Positions 1 to 8,643 of a stretch of 64,000 nucleotides of DNA are shown piece after piece. The translations under genes were made by a program, and so were the position numbers. The notes beneath the pieces were generated by a model, which was not told the DNA's origin, did not search any database, and worked only from the letters and a program-made list of their open reading frames with translations. The stretch's first letter is position 1, and every line of letters starts with the position of its first letter. The DNA is from Myxococcales bacterium (GTDB lineage Bacteria; Myxococcota_A; UBA9160; UBA4427): positions 195,646 through 259,645 of the forward strand of contig DUCN01000098.1 of the NCBI GenBank assembly GCA_012959805.1. Reading direction: 5' to 3'.

Positions 1-1
1 A

Positions 2-1810
2 CCGCTGGCGGTTCGAATCGATCACGACGTCACGGGTCACGATCGCATCTGCCGTCGTATCGTTCTCGGCTGTCCGACTTCGTTTCATCGCGATCGTGTT
101 CGCACGAATTATGCCGAGGCGATTCAACAATGTTGGCAGTCCGCCTGTCGAGCCAACGACTCGGATGGCGATGCGGCTGGCCAAACGACGACGACTTTTG
201 AATTCCTGACGATGAAAGACTTTTCGATTTCGTACGGCACACAAATCGAAGTCCGCCTACCTCCGCGCCGGAAGGTGATCGTTCACGATTCAGTACACAG
301 ATCGCTGCGCAAGGTCCCCGCGACCTCGCTTTCCGTCCCGCTCGCACAAGCGCAGAACGACGGCGGCATCGCTTTGGCCTGCGGCCACGCTGCCAGAGTC
401 GACCACAGACCTGGCATCGCCCTCGAAGCCGAGTCCTCAACCTTGGCTAGGCCTTCTGCTCTTAACGCGTCTTCGGCCGGAGAAGGATCGTCGCTCGTCA
501 CAGCCAATACGTCCTTCGCGTTGCCGCATCCAGGCGAAGCAGCGCTCCCAACACTCCACGCCGTACCCGAACGCACGCGGCCGGCACAATCGGGGAGCCG
601 TGCGAAGGCGGTGCGCACGCGGGCGCGGCAACCTTCGGCGAACGGGGCACAGTCCCGAACGGAATTCGATCCAGACGGCGCGCAGGCAGAATTACCTTTT
701 AGCTTCGAGAGCTTTGTCGTGGGTCCCTGTAATGCACTCGCCCGTGAAGCCGCCCTCGCCTTGGCCCGGCGACGGCAGCATAGCCTGAATCAGCTTTATC
801 TCGGCGGTGGATCGGGTATGGGGAAGACTCATCTGGCCAAGGCCACCGCTGCCGAAGCCCGTCGTCACCGGCAGCAGATCAAAGAGCCTTTCTCGTTCTC
901 CAATCCCGCCCAGCACACCCGCACCAACACCGGAGCGCCCAATGGGCGAGGTGGCCAGACGCCTCGCGTGATCTATACGTCGGCAGAACAGTTTACGAGT
1001 GAGTTCGTGACTGCGATGCGGCAGGGTCGTCCCGAAGAATGGAAACGGCGATATCGCGGCGCGATCGGACTCTTGATCGTTGAAGACGTCCAGTTCTTCA
1101 GTGGACGTACCAAGACCCAACTCGAGCTCTTCCACACAATCGACCACGTACTCGACGCGGGCGGCAGCGTCTTGCTGACAGGAGACCGCGCTCCGCGTGA
1201 TCTCGTCGGACTCGATGAGCGGATGCGTGCACAGGTGGGCCGAGGCTTCGTCGCCGAACTCGAAATGCCCGACGCGCTGATTCGACGCCATATCTTGAGA
1301 TCGAAGGCGGCCAGCGGCGGCGTGCATCTTCCCCCGGACTGTCTCGATCTACTCGTCGAGTCGACGGCCGGAAGCGTCCGCGACATCGAGAGTATGCTGA
1401 TACAGGTCGTGATGACCTCATCGCTATTAGGGCGAACGATCGATCTGGAACTCGTCCAGGAAGCCGTCGCTTTGAAAGCTGGCGAGACTGGGGTGCTCGA
1501 TTCCAAATCCCTGGCCAGCGAAGAAATCGTACGAATCGTTGCCGCATTCTTCGGGCGACGACCAGAAGATCTCGCTGGCCGCTCGCGGCGCCGCGATGTA
1601 CTGATTCCACGCCAGCTCGCGATGTATCTGGCGCATCGGTACACAAACGATTCGTTTACCGAGATCGGGCGCAGTCTGGGTCGAGACCATCCATCGGTCC
1701 GAAATGCGATCAACAGGATCGAGCGACAGGTGCTCGAAAAGGCGCCGCTGCGATATCAGGTCGAGGCTCTTTCGGAGCGAATCGATCAAGCGCAGAAGGA
1801 ACTCGATTAG
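2..1810 (+). CDS. dnaA: DnaA-like replication initiator ATPase, 5' end outside window
   Basis: The frame is open from base 2, so the ATG at 212 is internal. The upstream part, with RIVLGCPTSFHRDRVRTNYA, matches the end of DnaA domain I (the 'L-x-VP-x-x-F-x-x-D-x-x-x-x-x-Y' pattern). A linker of about 140 residues follows, then the AAA+ domain. Visible motifs are Walker A GGGSGMGKTH, Walker B LLIVEDVQFF, sensor 1 LTGDRAP and sensor 2 SVRDIES. The C-terminal DNA-binding helix-turn-helix contains PRQLAMYLAHRYT and LGRDHPSV. DnaA binds DnaA boxes and opens oriC. Odd points: the box VII arginine finger (canonical SRFGWG) reads AQVGRG, with Gln at 1232-1234. The DnaA-box recognition motif is RDHPSV rather than RDHTTV. 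About 30 extra residues lie between Walker A and Walker B. No dnaN follows. It is either the sole, divergent DnaA or a paralogue; the family assignment is secure. Confidence 0.9.
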   Translation, partial: PLAVRIDHDVTGHDRICRRIVLGCPTSFHRDRVRTNYAEAIQQCWQSACRANDSDGDAAGQTTTTFEFLTMKDFSISYGTQIEVRLPPRRKVIVHDSVHRSLRKVPATSLSVPLAQAQNDGGIALACGHAARVDHRPGIALEAESSTLARPSALNASSAGEGSSLVTANTSFALPHPGEAALPTLHAVPERTRPAQSGSRAKAVRTRARQPSANGAQSRTEFDPDGAQAELPFSFESFVVGPCNALAREAALALARRRQHSLNQLYLGGGSGMGKTHLAKATAAEARRHRQQIKEPFSFSNPAQHTRTNTGAPNGRGGQTPRVIYTSAEQFTSEFVTAMRQGRPEEWKRRYRGAIGLLIVEDVQFFSGRTKTQLELFHTIDHVLDAGGSVLLTGDRAPRDLVGLDERMRAQVGRGFVAELEMPDALIRRHILRSKAASGGVHLPPDCLDLLVESTAGSVRDIESMLIQVVMTSSLLGRTIDLELVQEAVALKAGETGVLDSKSLASEEIVRIVAAFFGRRPEDLAGRSRRRDVLIPRQLAMYLAHRYTNDSFTEIGRSLGRDHPSVRNAINRIERQVLEKAPLRYQVEALSERIDQAQKELD

Positions 1811-2076
1811 TCGAGAGAGGCGGCCTTCCAAAACGCCTCGCGCTCGATCAGTCTTGATAGATAAGCGGTCGTCTTCGTGAAACGATCGTCGAGTACGCCC
1901 AGCATCTGCCCTGCCACGAGCGTAAACCCGAGCATGAAGGGTGTGGCCTGCGAACAGAATTACGTCGCAGGCGCGACAAACTCTTCCCGGGCGAGTTCGT
2001 AGGGAAGTCCAAGCTCTTCAAGAAGCCAGACGATTCGGACGGATCGAGTCCGGAGCGCAAAGTAGAGCTTGATCAT
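1807..2076 (-). pseudogene. Glutathione S-transferase remnant (internal deletion plus stop)
   Basis: Translating the minus strand from the ATG at 2076 gives MIKLYFALRTRSVRIVWLLE followed by ELGLPYELAREEF, the thioredoxin-fold N-terminus of a GST. The frame stops at 1962-1960 (TAA). After the stop, the same frame reads FTLVAGQMLGVLDDRFTKTT and then AYLSRLIEREAFWKAASLD, the usual C-terminal helix of a GST. Only about 85 of roughly 200 residues remain, so the middle has been deleted. The final TAA overlaps the dnaA stop codon on the opposite strand. It lies 39 bases downstream of cofH on the same strand. A functional product is very unlikely. Confidence 0.8.
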
Positions 2077-2115
2077 CGCGTTCCCACCGACACCAAATTC
2101 GCCCGCTTCGCGGCC

Positions 2116-3411
2116 TCAGGCCGCCGGTGCTTCCGCCTTGGGCTCGGATTTCGTGGACTCGAATTTCAGTCGCGATCGCGCGGGTCCAGACAGATCGACT
2201 TCCTTTGCGGGCTCGAGGGATTCGGGATCGAGCGCCGGGTCTTCGAATCGCTCGACGACGTTATACAGGGTCGTTCGCTCGACGGGAACGCGGCCGACTT
2301 CTCGGATTAATCGCCGAAACTCCTCCGGTGGCGTGTTCTCACCGAAATCCGAGCCCGACTCGCGGCTAATCGACTCTTCCATCAGCGTTCCGCCGAAGTC
2401 ATTCGCCCCAGCGTAAAGCGCCATCTGCCCGAGCTTATGCCCCATCTTCACCCAGGAAATCTGAATATTCGTAATCCAGGGCCGCAGGAAGAGTCTCGAC
2501 ACCGCGATCATCCGAAGATCCTCGAGCATCGACGGTCCCGGGCGCGCACCGAGCAAGTTGTAGAGAAGGTTGCGCTCGTGAATGAAGCCAAGGGGGACGA
2601 ACTCGGTGAATCCCCCAGTCTCTTTCTGAATCTCACGAAGCAGGTCGAGATGCCCAGCGATATGTCGTGGCTTCTCGATATGACCGTACATGAGTGTCGA
2701 GGTCGAGCGGAGACCAAGCCCGTGCGCCGCCTTGATGATCTCGACCCAGCGATCCGTTTTCAATTTATTAGGTGAAAGAATATTCCGAATCTCGTCATCG
2801 AGAATTTCCGCCGCCGTCCCCGGCATGGTTCCCAGCCCCGCGTCCATGAGCCACTGGAGATATGCTTCGAGCTTCATGCCGCTCTTGCGATGGCCGAAGT
2901 CGATTTCCTCGGGTGAATACGCATGGATATGAAGGTCCGGGAAGCGAGCCTTGACCGCGAGGAGGATGTCCCGGTAGTGCTCATGGGTCTTGTTGGGATG
3001 AATGCCGCCCTGGATACAGACCTCGGTCGCACCACGGTCGACCGCGTTCTGGCATTTCGCCAAGATCTCATCATGTGTTCGGTCGTAGGCGTCCAAGGCG
3101 TCGTCCTTGTGACGAGCAAAACCACAAAACGAACAACCGACATAACAAACATTGGTGAAGTTGATGTTACGACAAACGACGTAGCTAACGTCCTCGCCGC
3201 AGTCCCGGCTCCGCGCAAGATCTGCCGCGGCGATCAGGGCGTGGAAGTCGGGTCCTTCTGCCAATAGCAAGGCTTCGGCATCGCGAGCCGTGAGCTCCCT
3301 CCCAGCCAGGGTCTCCTCGAGTAGGCCGCGTAGGTTGGTTGGCGCAATCGACCCACCGGTAGAACCAAGCTCGTTGGACAGGGGTTGGACATCGACTTTT
3401 TGATCGAACAT
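2116..3411 (-). CDS. cofH: FO synthase subunit 2 (5-amino-6-(D-ribitylamino)uracil-L-tyrosine 4-hydroxyphenyl transferase)
   Basis: Radical SAM enzyme of 431 residues that joins tyrosine-derived 4-hydroxybenzyl to 5-amino-6-ribitylaminouracil in the synthesis of FO, the chromophore of coenzyme F420. The CX3CX2C cluster motif CYVGCSFC is at residues 89-96. Family landmarks include the IQGGIHPN and HIHAYSPEEI segments and the C-terminal GRVPVERTTLYN. The longer upstream extension of the open frame (to 3639) lies entirely inside cofG and is rejected. The ATG at 3411 sits one base past the cofG stop, so the two are almost certainly translated from one message. The C-terminus is Lys/Glu/Ala rich and not conserved. 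Family assignment is firm. Confidence 0.93.
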   Translation of the reverse strand: MFDQKVDVQPLSNELGSTGGSIAPTNLRGLLEETLAGRELTARDAEALLLAEGPDFHALIAAADLARSRDCGEDVSYVVCRNINFTNVCYVGCSFCGFARHKDDALDAYDRTHDEILAKCQNAVDRGATEVCIQGGIHPNKTHEHYRDILLAVKARFPDLHIHAYSPEEIDFGHRKSGMKLEAYLQWLMDAGLGTMPGTAAEILDDEIRNILSPNKLKTDRWVEIIKAAHGLGLRSTSTLMYGHIEKPRHIAGHLDLLREIQKETGGFTEFVPLGFIHERNLLYNLLGARPGPSMLEDLRMIAVSRLFLRPWITNIQISWVKMGHKLGQMALYAGANDFGGTLMEESISRESGSDFGENTPPEEFRRLIREVGRVPVERTTLYNVVERFEDPALDPESLEPAKEVDLSGPARSRLKFESTKSEPKAEAPAA

Positions 3412-3412
3412 T

Positions 3413-4687
3413 TCAAGCGGCCTCCTCATCGGACTGGTTGTTTTTCCGCTGCGCATAGCCCTCGTCGTTGGCGTATTTCGGCAGCAAAGCCCGCACCTGC
3501 GGGTCGAAAAAATCTGGACGTTCGAGGATCCAATCTGGATACACGGGTCCACGTTCAAAAAGCTCAAAGCCGGCGGCCTCGGTTGCCTCGCGCAGTTCGA
3601 GCAGCGCGGGCCAGGGGGCTTCCGGGTTGATGAAATCAATCGTCACCGGTGAAACACCGCCCCAATCGTCGACTCCAGCACCGAGCAGTTTCGGCAGCAT
3701 CCCAGAACCGAGATTCGGCGGCGCCTGAAGATGCACTTCCGCCGGAATGATCAGCCGCGCCAATGCGACCCAACCCACGAATAGGTCATCGGCGATCGAA
3801 GCAACGCCGTGCATCTTCGTATCCGACTTCGGGTGGAAGGGCTGAATGATTGCTTCCTGTAGATGGTGATAGCGAAGCGCCAAATCCCTAATCGTCAGCA
3901 AGGTATCGACACGTTCAGCGTCGTTCTCACCGATGCCAAGCAACATCCCTGTTGTAAACGGAATCTTGAGCTCGCCCGCTTCTTCATGCATCTTGATTCG
4001 GATCGACGGTTCCTTATCGGGCGCGTGGAAATGGGGCATGCCCTTTTCGCGCAAGCGCCGACTCGTCGTCTCGAGCATGAGACCCATCGAAGCATTCCAG
4101 GGCCGAAGCCGCGCCATCTCTTCTTTGGAGAGAATCCCAGCGTTCGTATGGGGCAACATGCCGGTCTCGACTGTGCGGCGACACGCTTCGACGAGAAGAT
4201 CGGTCGTGCTCGAAAGCCCTCGGCTCGCAAGCATTTCGCGATAGCTCCCGTATGCGATCTCAGGCTTGTCGCCGAGGCACATGAGCGCTTCGATGCAGCC
4301 GGTTGTTACGCCGCCGCGAATCGTCTCTTCGACTTCGTCGAGGCTGTAGGTATGCGCGTCTTCCGCATCCGGCATCTTTGCGAAGGTGCAATATGTGCAT
4401 CGATTCCGGCAGAGATTCGTAAGCGGGATGAAGAGATTGCGTGACACGGTCACACGGTGACCCGTGGTCGCGCGCTTGATTGCATACGCACCGTCACAAA
4501 GGATTCGCCGAATCTCTTCGTCGCCGAGTTGGTGCGCGAGTGTGTTGGCCGCGTCTCGCCCCAGTTCGTGCCCGGCCAAAACCGAATCAACCCAACGCTT
4601 GGCATCGGCGGCCGTCGCCTTTTGAACAGTCGGATCATCGTGGGGGAACGATGAGTCCGGTCCGAGGTTTTGCAAGGATGTCTCCAT
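3413..4687 (-). CDS. cofG: FO synthase subunit 1 (7,8-didemethyl-8-hydroxy-5-deazariboflavin synthase)
   Basis: Radical SAM partner of CofH; it closes the deazaflavin ring to give FO. The cluster motif CRNRCTYC (C93, C97, C100 counted from the ATG at 4687) follows RNLFIPLTNL, typical of CofG. Later blocks EALMCLGDKPE, LPHTNAGILS and the QAPPNL/GVDDWGGVSPVT region also fit. Length (424 residues) is somewhat above the usual 330-390. The frame is open upstream to a TTG at 4714, but neither start has a convincing ribosome-binding site. It is the first gene of the minus-strand pair cofG-cofH. No other F420 genes (cofC, cofD, cofE) are in the window. Gram-negative bacteria carrying F420 genes are a minority, so these may be old acquisitions. 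Confidence 0.92.
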   Translation of the reverse strand: METSLQNLGPDSSFPHDDPTVQKATAADAKRWVDSVLAGHELGRDAANTLAHQLGDEEIRRILCDGAYAIKRATTGHRVTVSRNLFIPLTNLCRNRCTYCTFAKMPDAEDAHTYSLDEVEETIRGGVTTGCIEALMCLGDKPEIAYGSYREMLASRGLSSTTDLLVEACRRTVETGMLPHTNAGILSKEEMARLRPWNASMGLMLETTSRRLREKGMPHFHAPDKEPSIRIKMHEEAGELKIPFTTGMLLGIGENDAERVDTLLTIRDLALRYHHLQEAIIQPFHPKSDTKMHGVASIADDLFVGWVALARLIIPAEVHLQAPPNLGSGMLPKLLGAGVDDWGGVSPVTIDFINPEAPWPALLELREATEAAGFELFERGPVYPDWILERPDFFDPQVRALLPKYANDEGYAQRKNNQSDEEAA

Positions 4688-4991
4688 AGAATCGCGCGGG
4701 CGGCGCTGCGTCAATCATCACACAGGCTTGCCCGGGCCCGCAATCGGTCGCCGCACAAGAACAGCGAAGTGAAGAATTCGAGGAGTCGGTCGACCGGGTC
4801 CGACCCCGTGTTCCAGATAGAAGTCCCGAGGGGAATTCACGTTTCCGATGCTGCAAGTGGTGCACAAATCATCAAGCGGCCCCCGAGAGACGCCGAAAAG
4901 AGCGGAGCGCTTGGACGCGAAAGTGTCCGGCCAGTCGTTGGTGCCCAAATGGATTTCGCGGGATGCGGAGCATCTCCTCGAAAAGGATCTG
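4688..4991. other. Divergent intergenic region between cofG and diguanylate cyclase
   Basis: About 300 bases with no gene I can support. The divergently transcribed flanks mean it must hold promoters for both directions, but I see no convincing -35/-10 pair. The cyclase frame is open through part of it (from an ATG at 4848), but that stretch has no recognisable domain. Confidence 0.5.
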
Positions 4992-6728
4992 ATGAACAAC
5001 CCTCTGCGCAGTCTCGCGGGCCGAATCATCCTGCTGGTCTTCGCCGCCACGGTCGTGAGTGCACTGACGGTGTCCTGGATCTCGGTCCAATCGCTCGACG
5101 GATTCCTGCGCGAAAAAGTTGACCAGCGATTTCCTCAGGAAGCGGGCCGCATCGGCCGCGAGCTCGACCAGTGGTACGCCCTGCGCACTCGAGAACTCGA
5201 AGTCTTCGCCGGAAGCAAGGTTTTGGCAGAGGCGCTAACGCAACTAGGGAAAGACGGACGGCGCAGTTCGCGAGCCCACGATGAGGCTGAACAGTATCTT
5301 CGTTATGTCGTCGAGAGCTTTCCCCAATTCGATCGGCTCGTACTCGCGACACCCGACGGCCGACCAGTCATCGAAGTTGGCGAGGGCATTGCCCTTCCGG
5401 AGTCACTGCTTGCCTCACTGACACCCGGCATGGATGCGAACGCCATCAGCGGTGCACAAAAAGTTTTCGATCGACTCGTCCAGATTGCCTCCGTCCCGAT
5501 GAAAAACGTGAATGACCGATCATTGGGCCGGCTCTTTGCGATGATCGATCTCGACCTCCTGAACCCGACACTCCAGAGCTGGGAACTCGGACAGTCCGCC
5601 AATGTGTTCATAGTCGATCAAGACAATCAAATTCTCACTTCCCATGAGGGCCTCGATGCAGGCGTCGAATACATGGTTAATGGTGAGTCCGGGGACACGA
5701 AAGACCCCGTCGTTTTCGGTGTCTCCCATTATGTGAATGTTCAAGACATCCGCGTCGTCGGCACGCAGATCAAATTTCCACGCTTTGGTTGGACGCTGGT
5801 CCTCGAACAACCTTATAGCGATGCTTTCGCTCCGGTGATGACTTCGATCGCCCGTGTGGCTGGCCTAAATCTGGCCATCGTCTTGCTCGTCAGCCTCGTC
5901 GCATCAAGACTCGCTCGCTCCTTCGTCAAACCACTCTATGCGCTCTCCTCCGTGGCCAAGCGACTCTCGGAAGGTGAGCGTGGCGTCGAGCTCGATGAGA
6001 CCCACTTTTCATCGGATGAAGTCAATGTCTTGACTCGCACGTTCAATGAAATGAGTCGGGGCCTCAGTCGAAACGCCGTCGAGCTCGAAAACAGCCACCA
6101 AGCCGTTGAGTCTGCCAACGCACTTCTCACCGCGAAGAACGACGAGCTTCTGAACATGAACCTCGTGTTGGAACAGCTCTCGATCACCGACGGCCTAACG
6201 AAGCTCCACAACCATCGATATTTCCAGGAAGCCTTCACCCGCGAGTGCAAGCGAAGCATTCGGTCTCTGGAGCCTCTATCACTGATCCTGGTCGATATCG
6301 ACTTCTTCAAGAAGTGGAACGATCAGCTGGGTCATGCGGGCGGCGATGAAATCCTGCGCCGCCTTGCCGAGGTCCTGAATGTTTCCGTGCGCGAAACCGA
6401 CATTCTGACGCGATATGGCGGAGAAGAATTTGCCTTGATCGCGCTCGACACCGACCTCGAGGGCGCAACAGCACTCGGCGAGAAGATTCGCCAGGCGGTC
6501 GAGGCTGACGAATTCGTGACCGATGTTCCGAGCGAGAAGGAACCGCTCACGATCAGTGTCGGTGTTGCCTGCTTCAACGGCGATCGAAAGCAGCTCTTCG
6601 CCGACGCGGATGCCGCGCTTTACAAGGCGAAGGATTCTGGACGAAACCGCGTCGTGACTGCATCCGCGGCCTCGCCGAATAAATCTTCTGTCGAGACGCC
6701 GTCCAAGAGCAATGCGAAGTCGAAATAG
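4992..6728 (+). CDS. Membrane-bound sensor diguanylate cyclase (Cache-like, HAMP, GGDEF)
   Basis: Predicted to make cyclic di-GMP from two GTP at the inner membrane. The ATG at 4992 is preceded by AAGGA at good spacing and opens directly into a transmembrane segment (about residues 10-31), so it is preferred to the upstream ATG at 4848. A periplasmic region of about 250 residues, probably a double Cache fold, follows. Then come a second membrane helix (NLAIVLLVSLVASRLARSF), a HAMP segment ending in EVNVLTRTFNEMSR-like sequence, a short coiled coil and the GGDEF domain. The active-site loop is RYGGEEF (about residues 474-480). An RETD product-inhibition I-site lies five residues upstream, so feedback-regulated activity is likely. 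No EAL domain is present. Transcribed away from cofG. Confidence 0.9.
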   Translation: MNNPLRSLAGRIILLVFAATVVSALTVSWISVQSLDGFLREKVDQRFPQEAGRIGRELDQWYALRTRELEVFAGSKVLAEALTQLGKDGRRSSRAHDEAEQYLRYVVESFPQFDRLVLATPDGRPVIEVGEGIALPESLLASLTPGMDANAISGAQKVFDRLVQIASVPMKNVNDRSLGRLFAMIDLDLLNPTLQSWELGQSANVFIVDQDNQILTSHEGLDAGVEYMVNGESGDTKDPVVFGVSHYVNVQDIRVVGTQIKFPRFGWTLVLEQPYSDAFAPVMTSIARVAGLNLAIVLLVSLVASRLARSFVKPLYALSSVAKRLSEGERGVELDETHFSSDEVNVLTRTFNEMSRGLSRNAVELENSHQAVESANALLTAKNDELLNMNLVLEQLSITDGLTKLHNHRYFQEAFTRECKRSIRSLEPLSLILVDIDFFKKWNDQLGHAGGDEILRRLAEVLNVSVRETDILTRYGGEEFALIALDTDLEGATALGEKIRQAVEADEFVTDVPSEKEPLTISVGVACFNGDRKQLFADADAALYKAKDSGRNRVVTASAASPNKSSVETPSKSNAKSK

Positions 6729-6758
6729 GTCGGCGTAAATCGCGATCGATGATCTGGA

Positions 6759-7571
6759 TCAGGGGCGTGGCGCCGCCAATCCGCCAATATCGATGGACAC
6801 CAGATCTCCGACCAATCTTCTATGAATCCATCCTGCTGGGCCGCCGCTCACCCGGACCAGCACCCACTCGCCTTCGTTCACCTGGGGAAAGACTGGGGTT
6901 CCACGAGCCAGCACAGAGAGAATCATGTCGTTCTTCGAAGGTCCTGCGCGCAAGTTGACCTGCGAGCCGCGAATCATCCGAGCGCTTCCATTCTTGGCAA
7001 CGATCTTGGCTTCGTCAAGAATGGATTCCGCAACCCGCCGTGCGCGGTACACAAAAAAGAGCGCAGCACCCAACCGGCCTTCACTAACCTGACGTTCTGC
7101 TTCCCGAAGCTTCGTGCGTGCATCCTCAATCTCGTTTGCGCGCCATGGTGCGGAAGACGCGGCGCGTTCGATCTGAATTTGCGTAGTCGCGAGGGAAGAG
7201 ACCGCATCGGCGCGCGTATGACTTCCCGCAAGCCCCGACTCCGCTTCGACGAGCGCTGCCTCGGCGGTCTTGAGATCCGCTTTGAGCCTTGCAATTTTCC
7301 GTAGGAGTTGGGCGGCGCGCTCGGTCTCTGCCTCGCGAAAACGCTGGGCTTGTTCGACATTAACCGTGCCCGCGACCGTCCGGTCGACATTTTCCTCGTC
7401 TTGCGATGCGCCAAAGCGAAGTTCCAGGTTCGCGCACGCGACCACGTTGGTACAAACCACTGCGGCAACACCTAACCGAATGCCGATTTTGATTCGCCGT
7501 GTCCATCGCGGCCATCGGGTAGAACTTCGAACGACTCCCCAACCAGCCTCAGTATTTATCGCGTTCTGCAT
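6759..7571 (-). CDS. SH3-domain lipoprotein with coiled coil, last gene of the lipid operon
   Basis: 270 residues. A basic N-terminus is followed by a hydrophobic stretch ending in NVVACANLE, a plausible lipobox (Cys as acylation site). The middle (about residues 75-185) is rich in Ala, Glu, Arg and Lys with heptad-like spacing, suggesting a coiled coil. The C-terminus (about 195-260) is a bacterial SH3 domain (SQVNLRAGPSKNDMILSVL, then GEWVLVRVSGGPAGWIHRR). Such domains often bind peptidoglycan or cell-wall peptides. It lies 64 bases after the LpxL-like gene on the same strand and ends the run that starts at 21.5 kb. A role linking envelope lipid synthesis to the cell wall is only a guess. 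Confidence 0.7.
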   Translation of the reverse strand: MQNAINTEAGWGVVRSSTRWPRWTRRIKIGIRLGVAAVVCTNVVACANLELRFGASQDEENVDRTVAGTVNVEQAQRFREAETERAAQLLRKIARLKADLKTAEAALVEAESGLAGSHTRADAVSSLATTQIQIERAASSAPWRANEIEDARTKLREAERQVSEGRLGAALFFVYRARRVAESILDEAKIVAKNGSARMIRGSQVNLRAGPSKNDMILSVLARGTPVFPQVNEGEWVLVRVSGGPAGWIHRRLVGDLVSIDIGGLAAPRP

Positions 7572-7635
7572 CGCTCGAAACCAACGCCCCTCAATGATGT
7601 CCCCAGAGACCTCACGGAATCGCGAGAGTGGTTTT

Positions 7636-8637
7636 CTACCGCGACTTCGGTTCGTCTGTACCCGCCAGGGGCTGGGTTCGCCAACGCCGATGCGTCCAAA
7701 CCCACTGGCCAGGAGACTTGCGTATTGCCTCTTCGATCACGGCGGTTACCTCTTGGGTATTGCGCCGTAATACTCCTTCATCATCGGAAGCTCCAGGCTC
7801 AAGCTGGAGTGCGGGATGAATCTCCAGAACGTGGGATCGGCCGTCAGGCGAACGCCGGATGAACGCGGGCAGAACGGGTATTGCTCGAAATGAGGCGAGA
7901 GCCAGTGGGCCGGAGCGTGTGGAGGCGGGGCGCCCGAAAAATGAAACGAATACACCGTCCTCGCGATCTGCATCCTGATCGAGCAAGACCAGAACTTTTC
8001 GCCCCGCTTCCAGCGCGCGAACAAAACGAATGCCGGCGCGACCCATCGGAATCTGCTCGAGTCCGGGATCTCGCGGATCCGATGGCCCTTGCGGCACCCA
8101 ACCGGCCGCTCGGGTCTCGACCGAGATTCGATCAAGCGTCGGATTCTCGAACTCCCGGTACACGACGGAGATGGGAATCCCCTGAGCGACTACCTTTGCA
8201 CAGGCCAGTTCCCAATTTCCGTAGTGAGCTGTCACGATCAAGAGGCCTCCGGTCGAGCTTTCTCGTTCGGCGGCGGCGAGATTTTCGAGACCTTCGACTC
8301 GAACGCGGTCGATGAGTTCCTTCCGGCGGCGGCCGCGCAGGATGATCAGCTCCACCAGGCCTCGACCGAGATGAACGAAAACCTCGCGAGCCCAAAGCCC
8401 TCTCTGCCCGGCCTCTTCATTTGGCATCGCGGCTTCGAGCTGTCGCCTAACACGACGCGTCCGAGGTCCGCCCAGACGACCCCACACGCGACCAAGAGAG
8501 GCGCCTAACGCGACACCCTGATCAATCGGAAGTATTTCGAAGAACTTCGTGAGGACGCTGAGAAGGCCGATCAGGCCGCGATCCAGCAGGGAAGGCGATT
8601 CCGAAAGCCCAAACTTCTCGTCGCCTGAGGACGGCAT
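7636..8637 (-). CDS. LpxL/HtrB-type lysophospholipid/lipid A acyltransferase
   Basis: 333 residues, the normal size for the LpxL/LpxM family, which moves an acyl chain from acyl-ACP to a lipid A precursor or related glycolipid at the inner membrane. The HX4E catalytic motif is HYGNWE (H138, E143). Other landmarks are VLVLLDQDADREDG, the FFGRPAST segment and the C-terminal PGQWVWTHRRWRTQP. An amphipathic or membrane helix lies near residues 20-40. It begins 6 bases after the stop of the giant carboxylase, so co-transcription and probably translational coupling are expected. Its presence at the end of a fatty-acid operon points to a dedicated use for the acyl chains. The acceptor cannot be read from the sequence. 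Confidence 0.85.
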   Translation of the reverse strand: MPSSGDEKFGLSESPSLLDRGLIGLLSVLTKFFEILPIDQGVALGASLGRVWGRLGGPRTRRVRRQLEAAMPNEEAGQRGLWAREVFVHLGRGLVELIILRGRRRKELIDRVRVEGLENLAAAERESSTGGLLIVTAHYGNWELACAKVVAQGIPISVVYREFENPTLDRISVETRAAGWVPQGPSDPRDPGLEQIPMGRAGIRFVRALEAGRKVLVLLDQDADREDGVFVSFFGRPASTRSGPLALASFRAIPVLPAFIRRSPDGRSHVLEIHPALQLEPGASDDEGVLRRNTQEVTAVIEEAIRKSPGQWVWTHRRWRTQPLAGTDEPKSR

Positions 8638-8643
8638 GCGGCG

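Noticed and set aside
8..24. tRNA T-loop-like GGTTCGAATC
   Set aside because: No matching acceptor or anticodon arms around it; it is coding sequence of dnaA.
1811..2115. Replication origin next to dnaA
   Set aside because: No DnaA-box-like TTATCCACA series or AT-rich unwinding stretch; the sequence is explained by the GST remnant.
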